Assembly: GCA_022827185.1 (NCBI GenBank) | Contig: JAJDTM010000052.1 | Location: 1 to 51,309, forward strand | Reading direction: 5' to 3' | From: Candidatus Poribacteria bacterium | GTDB lineage: Bacteria > Poribacteria > WGA-4E > WGA-3G | Length of the DNA stretch: 51,309 nucleotides | Part shown: piece after piece, positions 18,908-27,801 of the stretch | How positions within the stretch are numbered: position 1 is the stretch's first letter | Layout of the letters: the number at the start of each line of letters is the position of its first letter | The notes under the pieces: model-generated | Databases searched by the model: none | What the model saw: only the letters and a program-made list of their open reading frames with translations | What the model was told of the DNA's origin: nothing | Program-made: the position numbers and the translations under genes

Positions 18908-19704
18908 TGGAGGTCCCCCTTTTTGGGAGCCGCAGGCTCTGGATGAAGGAGTTGGGTCATGCGATCGGTGTCTTGGTATTGCTCGAACAGCGAGAGATAC
19001 TCACGGATCAGCCGGTCGGAGAGGTGAGTGATGAGGCGTATCTGTGCGTCAGGAAAGCCTTGATGATGGAGCGTGGCGACCTGTGTGAAGTCTCTGAGGT
19101 AGCGGTAGACGGCGCGTTCAGAGTGGTTGGTCTTTTGCTCGATCTCGGTGAAGGTGTATGCTTTGAAATACAACTCGAGAATCTGCGTCTTGTGAGATAG
19201 CCCCGGGCCCATGTCGTGTTTCGCGCCGCGCGTCATGACGAAATACCCCTCCTGCTTCAAGGCGCGAATATCGCGTTTCACCGTGGCGGGACTGGTGGTT
19301 AATAAGACGGCTAAATCTTCATAACTCAGCAATGCGTCTTGATCATAAGCTTCTTGGGTGAGTCGGAGGATGCGGTGGCGTCTGAGGCCTGCGAGTCCAT
19401 AATCGGCTAAGACTTGCAAATCATCTTGAACATCATTGAGGGTGAGCCGACAGGAGACTTTTTTGGCTAAAGCGATATGTTTGCCTGCGGGTTCTTCTGC
19501 GGCGACGGCTTCATAACAGATTTGCCCGGATGTCAGTTGCACATCGGCATGTTGCGCAAAATAGTCAGAAATCTGGTTATAGTAGGCTTCAGCAATGAGA
19601 GGCATGAGATTAAAGTCTGCTGAAATCTTCTGAATAATCGCCGCTCTGGCGTTCTTGGATTCGAGACGGTTGATACCGTAAGCGGTATCCTTCTCGCGTT
19701 TCAT
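18904..19704 (-). CDS. DUF1670-like helix-turn-helix protein, first of a pair
   Basis: A 266-residue protein from ATG 19704. An ATG at 19716 is in frame but contains the GGAGGT ribosome-binding site itself, so I use the inner start. The N-terminal region (LESKNARAAIIQKISADF, then LTSGQICYEAVAAEEPAG) and the HTH series (LLSYEDLAVLLTTSPATVKR; YTFTEIEQKTNHSERAVYRY; ITHLSDRLIREYLSLF) strongly resemble remembered DUF1670 proteins. The middle HTH looks like a winged helix. No catalytic D-D-E, HUH or recombinase motif is visible. It is transcribed leftward, against the sulfatases, from the right end of the element. Confidence 0.75.
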   Translation of the reverse strand: MKREKDTAYGINRLESKNARAAIIQKISADFNLMPLIAEAYYNQISDYFAQHADVQLTSGQICYEAVAAEEPAGKHIALAKKVSCRLTLNDVQDDLQVLADYGLAGLRRHRILRLTQEAYDQDALLSYEDLAVLLTTSPATVKRDIRALKQEGYFVMTRGAKHDMGPGLSHKTQILELYFKAYTFTEIEQKTNHSERAVYRYLRDFTQVATLHHQGFPDAQIRLITHLSDRLIREYLSLFEQYQDTDRMTQLLHPEPAAPKKGDLQ

Positions 19705-19760
19705 AGTGACCTCCATGAGGAGAGTGTCGGTGATGCAAATACATCTACCTGTTAGGGTAA

Positions 19761-19784
19761 CTCATACTGTAAGTATAACTCATG
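19761..19784. promoter_or_regulatory. Possible operator near the right end of the DUF1670 element
   Basis: CTCAT occurs twice around ATACTGTAAGTAT, itself an inverted repeat (ATACT/AGTAT). It lies between the right inverted repeat and the start of the leftward gene pair, where an autoregulatory site for the HTH proteins would be expected. Function is inferred from position only. Confidence 0.3.
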
Positions 19785-19785
19785 G

Positions 19786-19798
19786 GGTCATTTGATAC
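19786..19798 (-). repeat. Right terminal inverted repeat of the DUF1670 element
   Basis: GGTCATTTGATAC, the inverted copy of 17891-17903. Seven further bases (AAACTAT) separate it from the AAATAG that matches the left flank. Confidence 0.8.
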
Positions 19799-19831
19799 AA
19801 ACTATAAATAGACTTTCCTCGGAGGAAGCAA

Positions 19832-21865
19832 ATGGCAAAGACAAATGGAGGGAAAGGTAATTTCTCACGTCCGTTCACTCGGCGTACCTTCCTCTCAAGG
19901 AGTTTGAAGGCAGGCGCGGCGGCAGCGTTCACAACAGGTTTGTTGCCAAATCTGAAAGCGGAAACAGCGGGACGTTATAATGTGCTTTTTATCATGGCAG
20001 ATGATTTGCGTCCTCTGTTGGGGTGCTATGGTCATGCCGAGATGCACACACCGAACATTGACGCTTTGGCTGAACGTGGAACGCTCTTCAACCGCGCGTA
20101 CTGCCAGTATCCACTCTGTAATCCATCTCGCGCCTCAATAATGACTGGCCTGCGTCCAGAAACGATTGGTATATATGATAATTCTAAGGGTTTTCGTGAT
20201 GTGCTGCCAGAAGCTGTGAGTCTTCCGCAACATTTCAAAATCCATGACTACCACACGCGTTCCGTTGGTAAAATTACGCATGTTGGCGCATGGTCTGATA
20301 AACGCTCCTGGAGTGCTCCAATTTGGGCACAGAACTTGCGAATTGATAGGGCGACGATACCTTCTTGGCAGATACTTGATGTTGCCGATGACGAACTACC
20401 AGATGGCAAAATCGCAAACGCATCTGTTGAAATTCTGACGCAGATTAAAGACCGGCAGTTTTTTCTCGCTGTCGGCTTTCATACACCGCATCTCCCTTAC
20501 AACGTCCCTCAAAAATATTACGATTTATATGATATCGAAACCTTCACAGATGTTTCATCTGTAGTACCACACCCCCAGAATGACTTAAGAGAATATGCAG
20601 ATATTCCGAGTGGAAGTACTCGGATTCCTAAGGAGAAAACGTTAGAACTCATGAGGGGATATGCCGCATCAACAAGCTACATGGATGCTCAGGTAGGACG
20701 TGTCCTTCAGCATCTGGATACTCTTGGCATTTCTCAAAATACGGTTATCGTTTTTGCGGGGGACCATGGATTTCATTTAGGAGAGCATAGGAACTGGGGC
20801 AAGGCTACGCTTTTTGAAGTTGCCCTGCGTTCACCCTTGATTATCAGTGTTCCAGGACAGCAGCTTGGTCAAACGGATGCCCTTGCTGAACTCGTTGACA
20901 TTTATCCCACGTTGTGTGACGCCTGCCGACTGCCAATACCTTCACAATTGGAAGGCTTGAGTTTAATGCCGGTCATTGAAGAACCGACCCGTCCGTGGAA
21001 AACTGCTGTCTTTAGCCAACTTGGTGAACGTCAAATTTCCATGCGTACAGCGCGATATCGATATACCAGGTGGGGAAACCGAGGACATCAACTCTACGAT
21101 CATAATACGGATCCGGATGAGACTGTTAATATTGCGCGTTTCTCTGAAAATAAGGAACTTATTGTTGAGCTCAATGAGCAGCTTCAAGCGGGTTGGCGCG
21201 CGGCTTTACCCGAAATGCAGGAACAAGCCCCTGTTCTACAAACGCTACCGTGGGATATAAACAACGACGGAATTGTTGATACCCACGACCTTATTATGGT
21301 TTCAAACAGTTTTGACGCAGAAACTCCGCAACATCCGAAGGCTGATGTGAACAAAGATGGTAGGATCGATATCATTGATTTGCTGCTGGTTGCTGCACAT
21401 TTCGGTGAATCTAACGTGCCTACTGCCCCATCAACACATCCTAATATTCGCCCGGAATATCTTAGTTTAATCGATAAATGGTTGACTGAAGCACGCTTAT
21501 CCGACGATGGATCTAATATTTTTCAGGAGGGGATTGCCACTTTAGAACACCTGATTAATACAGTCTTACCTTCAAAAAGCGCACTCTTACCGAATTATCC
21601 GAATCCATTCAATCCCGAAACCTGGATCCCTTACGATTTGGCCCAGGATGCTGATGTTCACATCCACATCTATAACATGAAAGGCGAATCTATTCGGCAG
21701 CTATCGATCGGTTTCCAAACCGCCGGCACCTATCGGACGCAATCGCGTGCGGCGTATTGGGATGGTCGGAATGCTGTAGGTGAAACTGTTTCAAGCGGCA
21801 TCTATTTTTATACACTTCAAGCGGGACGATTCAAAACCACACGCCAGATGGTGATTCTCAAATAG
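19832..21865 (+). CDS. Tat-exported sulfatase, iduronate-2-sulfatase-like (paralog 3)
   Basis: 677 residues. It has a Tat signal FTRRTFLSRSLKAG, formylglycine motif CNPSR (Cys96), metal site MADDLRP, TPHLPYNVPQKYY, GDHGFHLGEHRNW, dockerin-like loops (DINNDGIVDTHDL, DVNKDGRIDIIDL) and a C-terminal NPFNPETW domain. GGAGGAAG precedes the ATG. The first 300 bp differ from the gene at 15840 only by scattered silent changes, after which the two diverge sharply. KPHLP is replaced by TPHLP here: a lysine that lines the active site in many sulfatases reads Thr, so substrate preference or activity may differ. The gene is separated from paralog 2 by the DUF1670 element. Confidence 0.92.
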   Translation: MAKTNGGKGNFSRPFTRRTFLSRSLKAGAAAAFTTGLLPNLKAETAGRYNVLFIMADDLRPLLGCYGHAEMHTPNIDALAERGTLFNRAYCQYPLCNPSRASIMTGLRPETIGIYDNSKGFRDVLPEAVSLPQHFKIHDYHTRSVGKITHVGAWSDKRSWSAPIWAQNLRIDRATIPSWQILDVADDELPDGKIANASVEILTQIKDRQFFLAVGFHTPHLPYNVPQKYYDLYDIETFTDVSSVVPHPQNDLREYADIPSGSTRIPKEKTLELMRGYAASTSYMDAQVGRVLQHLDTLGISQNTVIVFAGDHGFHLGEHRNWGKATLFEVALRSPLIISVPGQQLGQTDALAELVDIYPTLCDACRLPIPSQLEGLSLMPVIEEPTRPWKTAVFSQLGERQISMRTARYRYTRWGNRGHQLYDHNTDPDETVNIARFSENKELIVELNEQLQAGWRAALPEMQEQAPVLQTLPWDINNDGIVDTHDLIMVSNSFDAETPQHPKADVNKDGRIDIIDLLLVAAHFGESNVPTAPSTHPNIRPEYLSLIDKWLTEARLSDDGSNIFQEGIATLEHLINTVLPSKSALLPNYPNPFNPETWIPYDLAQDADVHIHIYNMKGESIRQLSIGFQTAGTYRTQSRAAYWDGRNAVGETVSSGIYFYTLQAGRFKTTRQMVILK

Positions 21866-21884
21866 TTTTCCTCGGAGGAAGCAA

Positions 21885-23975
21885 ATGGCAAAGACAAATG
21901 GTGGGAAAGGTAATTTCTCACGTCACTTTACTCGGCGTGATTTCCTTTCAACGAGTTTAAAGGCAGGCACAGCAGCGCTTACGACGGGTTTGTTACCCCA
22001 TCTTAATGCGAAAAGTTCAGAACGTTATAACGTGCTTTTCATTGTTGTAGACGATTTGCGACCTCTGCTGGGCTGCTACGGTCACTCCGAGATGCATACA
22101 CCTAATATTGATAGATTTGCCGGGCGCGGAACTCTGTTCAGCCGTGCTTATTGCCAATATCCGCTCTGTAATCCGTCTCGAGTCTCAATGATAACCGGTT
22201 TACGTCCGGAAACAACAGGTGTATTTGATAATTCTACAAATTTTCGGGATGTTTTACCGAATGTTATTACGCTCCCTCAGCATTTCAAAGAACATGGATA
22301 CCACACGCAAGCTGTTGGTAGAGTTTTACATATCCATGAACTCCAAAATAACCCGCTCGCGTGGAGTGCACGCTCTTGGGGACCTGTCTGGATCCCATTT
22401 GATAAGGCTTCTACACCGTCATGGGAAGCTGTTGACGCTGCTGACCATGAATTACGAGATGGGCAAACAGCCGACAAGGTTGGAGATGTTTTAGAGGTTT
22501 TAGCAGCACATCCAAATAATCCTTTTTTTCTCGCTGTCGGCTTTTACAAACCCCATCTCCGATATAAGGCACCCCGAAAATATTACGATTTATACAACTC
22601 CGTAACCTTTAACATACACACCGATTCTATGACTCCAGAAGGCGTACCACCTTTAGCAAGAACCTACTGGGATGAAATAAGAGGCTACCAAGATCTTCTC
22701 ACTGAGGTACCACGGGTCTCTGATGAAAAAATATTGGAATTAACCCGTGCTTACGCAGCATCAACAAGTTATACGGATGCCCTCGTTGGTCGTGTACTCC
22801 AGCAATTAGACGCACTGAACCTTACTGAAAACACAGTTATTGTTCTCGTTGGAGACCATGGATACCACCTCGGCGAACATGGAACTTGGGGCAAAAACAC
22901 ACTTTTTGAGGTAGGTGTCCATTCACCATTAATTATTAGTGTTCCAGGACAACAGCCTAACCGAGTAGATGCTTTTGCAGAACTCGTTGATATCTATCCA
23001 ACACTGTGTGATGCATGTGAACTTCCGACACCTTCAGAGTTGGAAGGTTTGAGTCTAATGCCTGTCATTGAACAGCCGACACATCCGTGGAAAACAGCTG
23101 CGTTTAGCGAAATCAAGAGACGTAATATCTATGGGTATTCTATCCGTACCGAACAATACCGGTATACCGAATGGGGACCCGACGGGAGCCGGGGACGTGA
23201 ACTCTACGATTATGATACCGACCCGGATGAGACCGTGAATGTCGTAGATTTGCCCGAAAATGCAGAACTCGTTGAACACCTTAGTGAACATCTACACGCC
23301 GGATGGCAAGCCGCTTTGCCCGTTACGCAGCAACAGCTCCCTATTCCTGAGACATTACCGTGGGATATAAATAACGATAGTGTCGTTGATATCCAAGACC
23401 TCATTTTAGTCTCAAATAGTTTTGGTATGGAAACCCTGGAACATCCGAAAGTTGACGTGAATAAGGATGGTAGTGTAGATATCATTGACCTACTTCTTGT
23501 CGCCTCACATTTCGGTGAATCTAACAGCCCGGCGGCACCACCGGCACACCGCACTATGGGGCCGAAGCAACTTGGTATAGTAGAGAAATGGCTGACTGAG
23601 GCACGTTTGGTAGATGATGGTTCTGATATTTTTCGACAAGGGATTGCTACCTTAGAACATCTCATCGACACAACAGTGCCACCGGAAACCGTCCTCCTGC
23701 CGAATTATCCGAATCCTTTCAACCCAGAGACGTGGATACCTTATGATTTGGCGCAAGATACAGATGTCCATATCCAGATCTATAACCTAAAAGGGGAATC
23801 TATTCGGCGGTTATCTCTCGGATTCCAAGCCGCAGGCACCTATCGAACACAGTCTCGTGCTGCCTATTGGGATGGACGCAATGACATTGGAGAATCTGTC
23901 GCAAGCGGTATCTATTTTTATACACTTCAGGCGGGGCATTTTAAAACCACACGCCAAATGGTAATTCTCAAATGA
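21885..23975 (+). CDS. Tat-exported sulfatase, iduronate-2-sulfatase-like (paralog 4)
   Basis: 696 residues. It has a Tat signal FTRRDFLSTSLKAG, VVDDLRP, formylglycine motif CNPSR (Cys95), KPHLRYKAPRKYY and GDHGYHLGEHGTW. Dockerin-like loops (DINNDSVVDIQDL, DVNKDGSVDIIDL) precede the NPFNPETW domain. The same GGAGGAAG ribosome site is used as in the sister genes. A 114-bp segment near the 3' end is identical to paralog 2. The TGA stop overlaps the ATG of the Wzi-like gene (ATGA), so sulfatase and outer-membrane protein are likely translated from one message. Confidence 0.92.
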   Translation: MAKTNGGKGNFSRHFTRRDFLSTSLKAGTAALTTGLLPHLNAKSSERYNVLFIVVDDLRPLLGCYGHSEMHTPNIDRFAGRGTLFSRAYCQYPLCNPSRVSMITGLRPETTGVFDNSTNFRDVLPNVITLPQHFKEHGYHTQAVGRVLHIHELQNNPLAWSARSWGPVWIPFDKASTPSWEAVDAADHELRDGQTADKVGDVLEVLAAHPNNPFFLAVGFYKPHLRYKAPRKYYDLYNSVTFNIHTDSMTPEGVPPLARTYWDEIRGYQDLLTEVPRVSDEKILELTRAYAASTSYTDALVGRVLQQLDALNLTENTVIVLVGDHGYHLGEHGTWGKNTLFEVGVHSPLIISVPGQQPNRVDAFAELVDIYPTLCDACELPTPSELEGLSLMPVIEQPTHPWKTAAFSEIKRRNIYGYSIRTEQYRYTEWGPDGSRGRELYDYDTDPDETVNVVDLPENAELVEHLSEHLHAGWQAALPVTQQQLPIPETLPWDINNDSVVDIQDLILVSNSFGMETLEHPKVDVNKDGSVDIIDLLLVASHFGESNSPAAPPAHRTMGPKQLGIVEKWLTEARLVDDGSDIFRQGIATLEHLIDTTVPPETVLLPNYPNPFNPETWIPYDLAQDTDVHIQIYNLKGESIRRLSLGFQAAGTYRTQSRAAYWDGRNDIGESVASGIYFYTLQAGHFKTTRQMVILK
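23562..23675 (+). repeat. 114-bp segment identical to 17478-17591
   Basis: Partner of the identical stretch in the second sulfatase; see that entry. Confidence 0.85.
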
Positions 23976-25630
23976 TGAGGAGTATGATGTTTTCACGTAG
24001 TCTTTTAATTATTTGTATCCTAATGTTTGCTTTGACTGCTGCGCTGGTAGATGCCGATTCACTTATCAATGTGCCGCTCAATCCGAATCTTTCTGACTTT
24101 AATCGTGAAACTTATCGTTTTGTTTATCGTTTACTTAATAAGCGAGTCTTACCCGGTATACGGCGTGGTTCGTTACCTCTCACCCGAAAACAGGTAGCAG
24201 CTTATCTGCTGGAGGTACATCGGAAACAGGAAAACGGCGAAATCTCATTAAGTAAAATTGATCAGGAACGACTAAACGCTTTGTTAGCGTTCTACAGTGA
24301 GGCTGGAACACAGATCCCGCCTCGCGGACGACCGCATGTAATGACGATGGCAGGTCAAAAGGCAGGGCAAGACTATCGTTTCTCCTTTGATCTAAGAGCC
24401 TCACAACGTGTTATTACGCACCTTGTTGATAATATATCGGAGGAGCAACCTGTCGAAGGCAACATGTTTGTTACCACTATCTATCCACACCTGTACGGAC
24501 AGGTAGGGGACGAATTTGCCTTTACGACTGATATAGCGCATAGGTTCGTGTACGGTGAAATATTTGAAGATCTGTTTCCTGATGAGACGAAAATTAGACA
24601 GTTAGAGGGAGAACTCAAAAATCGGACCGCTATTAACGGGTATATGAAGTTTGACTTACCCTGGTTTGAGTTACAACTCGGACAGGAAACGCTGCAGTGG
24701 GGACCTGGTTATCATGATAGCCTATTGATTTCCCAAAACCCGTTGGCGATGGATATGATCAAACTGCAAGCCACCTACGATCCTGTCACCTTCACTGCAT
24801 TCACCGCTATATTGGAGGACATGGCAGAGAACATCAATGATAAGTATATTTCCGGGCATAGGATAGAGGGTTATTTCTGGGATAGGTTTGGCTTTGGACT
24901 TTCTGAGGTCGTCGTCTACGGCAACCGTTTTGAGCCGGGGTATCTCAACCCAGTCAATATCTACTTGATTAACGAACAACCGATCTCACGGGCAGATGGA
25001 CGCGTCCCCGGTAGTGGGGACAACGTTCTTATGAGCGTTGATACGCGCATCCGCCCTATAAACAACTTTGAAATATATGGCGAACTGATGGTCGATGATG
25101 GGAATCCAGCAGCGAACTTTAAGCATTGGGACACCAAGTTTGGCATCTTAGGAGGCATATATTTAACGGATCCTTTCGGCATCGCAGATACTGATTTCCA
25201 CGCTGAATATGCTTTTATCAACCAATACGCATATACGCATGTAAATCCAGTGAACGTCTACAAACACTTCACTACACCTATTGGACATCAGATCGGTTCC
25301 GACGCTGATAACTTGTGGCTACAACTACGTCGTCGGTGGACAGATAAACTTGAAACCGTTTTCGGTTACGAATTAGAGCGGCACGGGACAGGAAACATTG
25401 ATAAAGAACATCCGCCTGACGCGCCCAAAGATGACGTATGGACACCTCTATCTGGAATTACACAAAGCGAGCATCGTCTCTCAATCGGGGCTAACTGGGT
25501 TGTTATTGGACGTTATTCAATCTATGCAGAGTGGGCACGTGTATGGCGGCAAAACTTGGGAAACCGTCCGGGTGTACACGAAAATGCAAATGAAATTGAA
25601 GCCAAATTCCTCACCCGGATTCCGTGGTAG
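23972..25630 (+). CDS. Capsule-assembly Wzi-like outer-membrane protein
   Basis: 552 residues beginning with a signal peptide (SLLIICILMFALTAALVDA). The first ATG overlaps the upstream stop. ATG 23987, 4 nt after GAGGAG, is an alternative start with the same signal peptide. After an N-terminal helical part (LTRKQVAAYLLEVHRKQ) the protein is an alternation of amphipathic beta strands. ELQLGQETLQWGPGYHDSLL and the following DMIKLQATYDPVTFTAF resemble the Wzi/Caps_assemb_Wzi family, whose members form an outer-membrane barrel that anchors capsule to the cell surface. This fits the preceding polysaccharide genes and suggests a surface-attached polymer. Confidence 0.75.
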   Translation: MMRSMMFSRSLLIICILMFALTAALVDADSLINVPLNPNLSDFNRETYRFVYRLLNKRVLPGIRRGSLPLTRKQVAAYLLEVHRKQENGEISLSKIDQERLNALLAFYSEAGTQIPPRGRPHVMTMAGQKAGQDYRFSFDLRASQRVITHLVDNISEEQPVEGNMFVTTIYPHLYGQVGDEFAFTTDIAHRFVYGEIFEDLFPDETKIRQLEGELKNRTAINGYMKFDLPWFELQLGQETLQWGPGYHDSLLISQNPLAMDMIKLQATYDPVTFTAFTAILEDMAENINDKYISGHRIEGYFWDRFGFGLSEVVVYGNRFEPGYLNPVNIYLINEQPISRADGRVPGSGDNVLMSVDTRIRPINNFEIYGELMVDDGNPAANFKHWDTKFGILGGIYLTDPFGIADTDFHAEYAFINQYAYTHVNPVNVYKHFTTPIGHQIGSDADNLWLQLRRRWTDKLETVFGYELERHGTGNIDKEHPPDAPKDDVWTPLSGITQSEHRLSIGANWVVIGRYSIYAEWARVWRQNLGNRPGVHENANEIEAKFLTRIPW

Positions 25631-25770
25631 AGAATGAATATTTACACCTTTCAGTCGTCAAAAGTATAACACCGCTTATAGGTTTTGGGAGAAAAAAATG
25701 AAGGATTATATCCTTACAATCATCAAAGACTGTAAAGCGTTGCGCATAGGTTTTCTATCCTAAAAAGAAA

Positions 25771-25800
25771 TTGGACTTTCGCACTTAAAATGGGTATAAT
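25771..25800 (+). promoter_or_regulatory. Sigma-70-like promoter upstream of the glycosyltransferase gene
   Basis: TTGGAC (25771-25776), 18-nt spacer and perfect TATAAT (25795-25800), about 60 bp before ATG 25863. It would start a separate transcript for 25863-28158. The 231-bp gap also has a 21-codon frame at 25698-25763, listed under rejected items. Confidence 0.6.
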
Positions 25801-25862
25801 ATATACAGGTAAGACCCTTTGATTGATTTGCAACGCGTGTTGGGACGAGGTAAAAAAAAAGG

Positions 25863-26981
25863 ATGAGAATTCGGGTATTGGGCATACGCGGGCTTCCCGC
25901 CACTTATAGTGGACTGGAAACAATCATGGGGGAACTCGCTCCGCGCTGGGTAGAAGCTGGGCATGAAGTCATTGTCTACTGTCGGAAGGCACTTTTCAAA
26001 GAGAGACCGACAGAATGGAAGGGCATCAAGCTCGTTTACTTACCAAGCATAGAGCATAAAATGTTCAGTACGCTCAGCCACAGCTTCCTCGCAACGTTAC
26101 ACGCCTCGGTTACCGCATCGGATGTTATCCTGACCTGGAATGCGGGTAACGGACCTTTTGGATGGTTCTTCCGAATCGCTGGTAAAACCGCTGTGATCAA
26201 TGTTGATGGAATGGAATGGCTACGTCCGAAATGGAAAGGACTCGGCGCAATTTACTTCAAATGGGCAGCAAAGATGGCGACAGCAGCGTTTCCAATCGTT
26301 ATTACTGATGCATCTGAAATGAAGCGGCTTTATCTTCAGGAATTGGGCGCAGAAACAACCTATATCGCTTATGGTGCAAACATTGAACCCTCGGAACACC
26401 CAGAAGTCCTGGAAACCTATGGACTTGAATCCCGAAATTATTACCTCATCGCCAGTCGGCTTGTCCCAGATAACAATGCTGACCTCATTTTAAAGGCGTT
26501 CGTCGCCTCAAACAGCCAGAAACAACTCGCTATCGCCGGTGGAGCTGATTATAAAGGAAACAAACTCGAAAACGAATTTTTGACGAAGTTGAAAAGCATT
26601 GCCAACGAAAACGTCAAATTTCTTGGGCATATTGACGATTCTGAACATATTAAAGAACTTCACCATCACTGCTTCGCCTACATCCATGGACATCAGTTTG
26701 GCGGGATTAACCCGTCTATCCTGAAAGCATTAGGATTTTCCAACTGCATTCTTGCACTGAATACACCATTCAATGATGAAGTCTTGGAAGGTGGGCATTA
26801 CGGTGTGCTCTTTGACAAAAATGTCGCATCGCTCACAGAAAAAATTCAGATGTTGGAACAACATCCGGAGCAGGTCGAAGATTTCCGACACCGTGCCACA
26901 GAACAAATCCGAAACCGATTCAATTGGGAGAATATCGCGCAGCAATATCTTGATGTTTTTCAGAAACTTCAACACGATTAA
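25863..26981 (+). CDS. Glycosyltransferase family 4 with DUF1972 N-terminus
   Basis: 372 residues. The N-terminus MRIRVLGIRGLPATYSGLE is characteristic of the DUF1972 subgroup of GT-B rhamnosyl/galactosyltransferases used in capsule and exopolysaccharide assembly. The C-terminal Rossmann half contains YLIASRLVPDNNADLILKAF, AIAGGADYKG and a HGHQFGGINPSILKALGFSN motif, the usual GT4 donor-binding region with the conserved Glu replaced by an Asn/Pro environment (GINPS instead of GxxPxxxE). It is cytoplasmic or membrane-associated. It would add the second or later sugar after the priming transferase encoded next. AAAGGATG overlaps the start. Confidence 0.85.
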   Translation: MRIRVLGIRGLPATYSGLETIMGELAPRWVEAGHEVIVYCRKALFKERPTEWKGIKLVYLPSIEHKMFSTLSHSFLATLHASVTASDVILTWNAGNGPFGWFFRIAGKTAVINVDGMEWLRPKWKGLGAIYFKWAAKMATAAFPIVITDASEMKRLYLQELGAETTYIAYGANIEPSEHPEVLETYGLESRNYYLIASRLVPDNNADLILKAFVASNSQKQLAIAGGADYKGNKLENEFLTKLKSIANENVKFLGHIDDSEHIKELHHHCFAYIHGHQFGGINPSILKALGFSNCILALNTPFNDEVLEGGHYGVLFDKNVASLTEKIQMLEQHPEQVEDFRHRATEQIRNRFNWENIAQQYLDVFQKLQHD

Positions 26982-27081
26982 TAACGTTTATCAGTTATAA
27001 ATGTCGCGAGAATTTCGCCGAGACAGCGCATATCTCTTTAAACTTACACATAATATCGGATTGCAAGCAGAGGAATTAACG

Positions 27082-27798
27082 ATGCCATTCCTATCAAGAA
27101 ACATAGACCAGATAGGAAAAGATGCGAGTAAAGCTAACACGCATCGCGATGAAAGTTTAACAGCAAGTTTTAGCTTGCAAACTTCGCCAGAAATATCAAA
27201 AACAGGGACTCTCGTGGAACGACTCTCCTCTTTTTACGCGACCCGTGGCAAACATTTGTTTGATGCGGTCGCTGCATTTTTCCTTATTATTATTTTTGCC
27301 CCTTTGATGGGACTGATCGCCATTCTTATTAAGCTTACCTCACGCGGTTCTGTCTTTTTTTCTCACAAGCGAGTTGGGTTAAACAATGAACAATTTGTCA
27401 TCCACAAATTTCGGAGCCTCCATGTCGGGACGCCATCCTATTCGGAGAAACCTGATTCAATAGACGACGGACGCATTACGCCGATCGGCAAATGGCTCCG
27501 TAAAACGAGCTTAGATGAGTTACCTCAACTTTTCAATGTACTCAAAGGTGAAATGAGCCTCGTAGGCCCGAGACCCGAAATGCCATTCCTCGCTGAAGAT
27601 TATGAACCGTCGGAAAATCAACGCCACCTCGTCCGTCCGGGGATGACAGGACTCTGGCAGCTTAGCCCCCGTAGGCAAGGCACAATCCGAGATGGTATTC
27701 CTGTTGATCTGGAGTACATTGAAAACCTATCGTTCTGGAACGATTTCAAAATACTCCTCCGCACCTTCAAAGTTTTTTGGGATAACAATACCTATTAA
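27082..27798 (+). CDS. Bacterial sugar transferase, WcaJ/RfbP-like priming enzyme
   Basis: The frame is open from ATG 27001, but AGAGGAA (27070-27076) lies 5 nt before ATG 27082 and there is none before 27001, so I start here: 238 residues. One long N-terminal membrane segment (about residues 55-80) is followed by the catalytic domain of polyprenyl-phosphate hexose-1-phosphate transferases: KRVGLNNEQF, KFRSLHVGT, SLDELPQLFNVLKG, SLVGPRPEMPF, RPGMTGLWQ. It is the short, monotopic form without the N-terminal four-helix bundle of WcaJ. It transfers a sugar-phosphate to undecaprenyl phosphate and starts repeat-unit synthesis. A start at 27001 would only add an unstructured tail. Confidence 0.88.
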   Translation: MPFLSRNIDQIGKDASKANTHRDESLTASFSLQTSPEISKTGTLVERLSSFYATRGKHLFDAVAAFFLIIIFAPLMGLIAILIKLTSRGSVFFSHKRVGLNNEQFVIHKFRSLHVGTPSYSEKPDSIDDGRITPIGKWLRKTSLDELPQLFNVLKGEMSLVGPRPEMPFLAEDYEPSENQRHLVRPGMTGLWQLSPRRQGTIRDGIPVDLEYIENLSFWNDFKILLRTFKVFWDNNTY

Positions 27799-27801
27799 CG
27801 C

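Larger units (their letters stand above)
17892..19805. mobile_element. DUF1670-bearing insertion element with terminal inverted repeats
   Basis: About 1.9 kb inserted between two sulfatase genes. GTATCAAATGACC at 17891-17903 is repeated inverted as GGTCATTTGATAC at 19786-19798. AAATAG occurs on both sides (17886-17891 and 19806-19811). The sister junctions read CTCAAATAG followed by the T-rich stretch and GGAGGA, so deleting the insert restores that junction exactly. The duplicated target is 6 bp (AAATAG), or 2 bp (AA) if both ends are taken to start with ATAG. The insert carries only two minus-strand DUF1670-like genes and no recognisable DDE, tyrosine or serine transposase. The stop codon of the upstream sulfatase is preserved. 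17904-18046 is non-coding. Confidence 0.75.

Noticed and set aside
25698..25763. A 21-codon frame (MKDYILTIIKDC...) with a purine-rich stretch upstream, before the glycosyltransferase promoter.
   Set aside because: Very short, no homology recognised, lies upstream of the proposed -35 box, and a chance frame of this length is likely.
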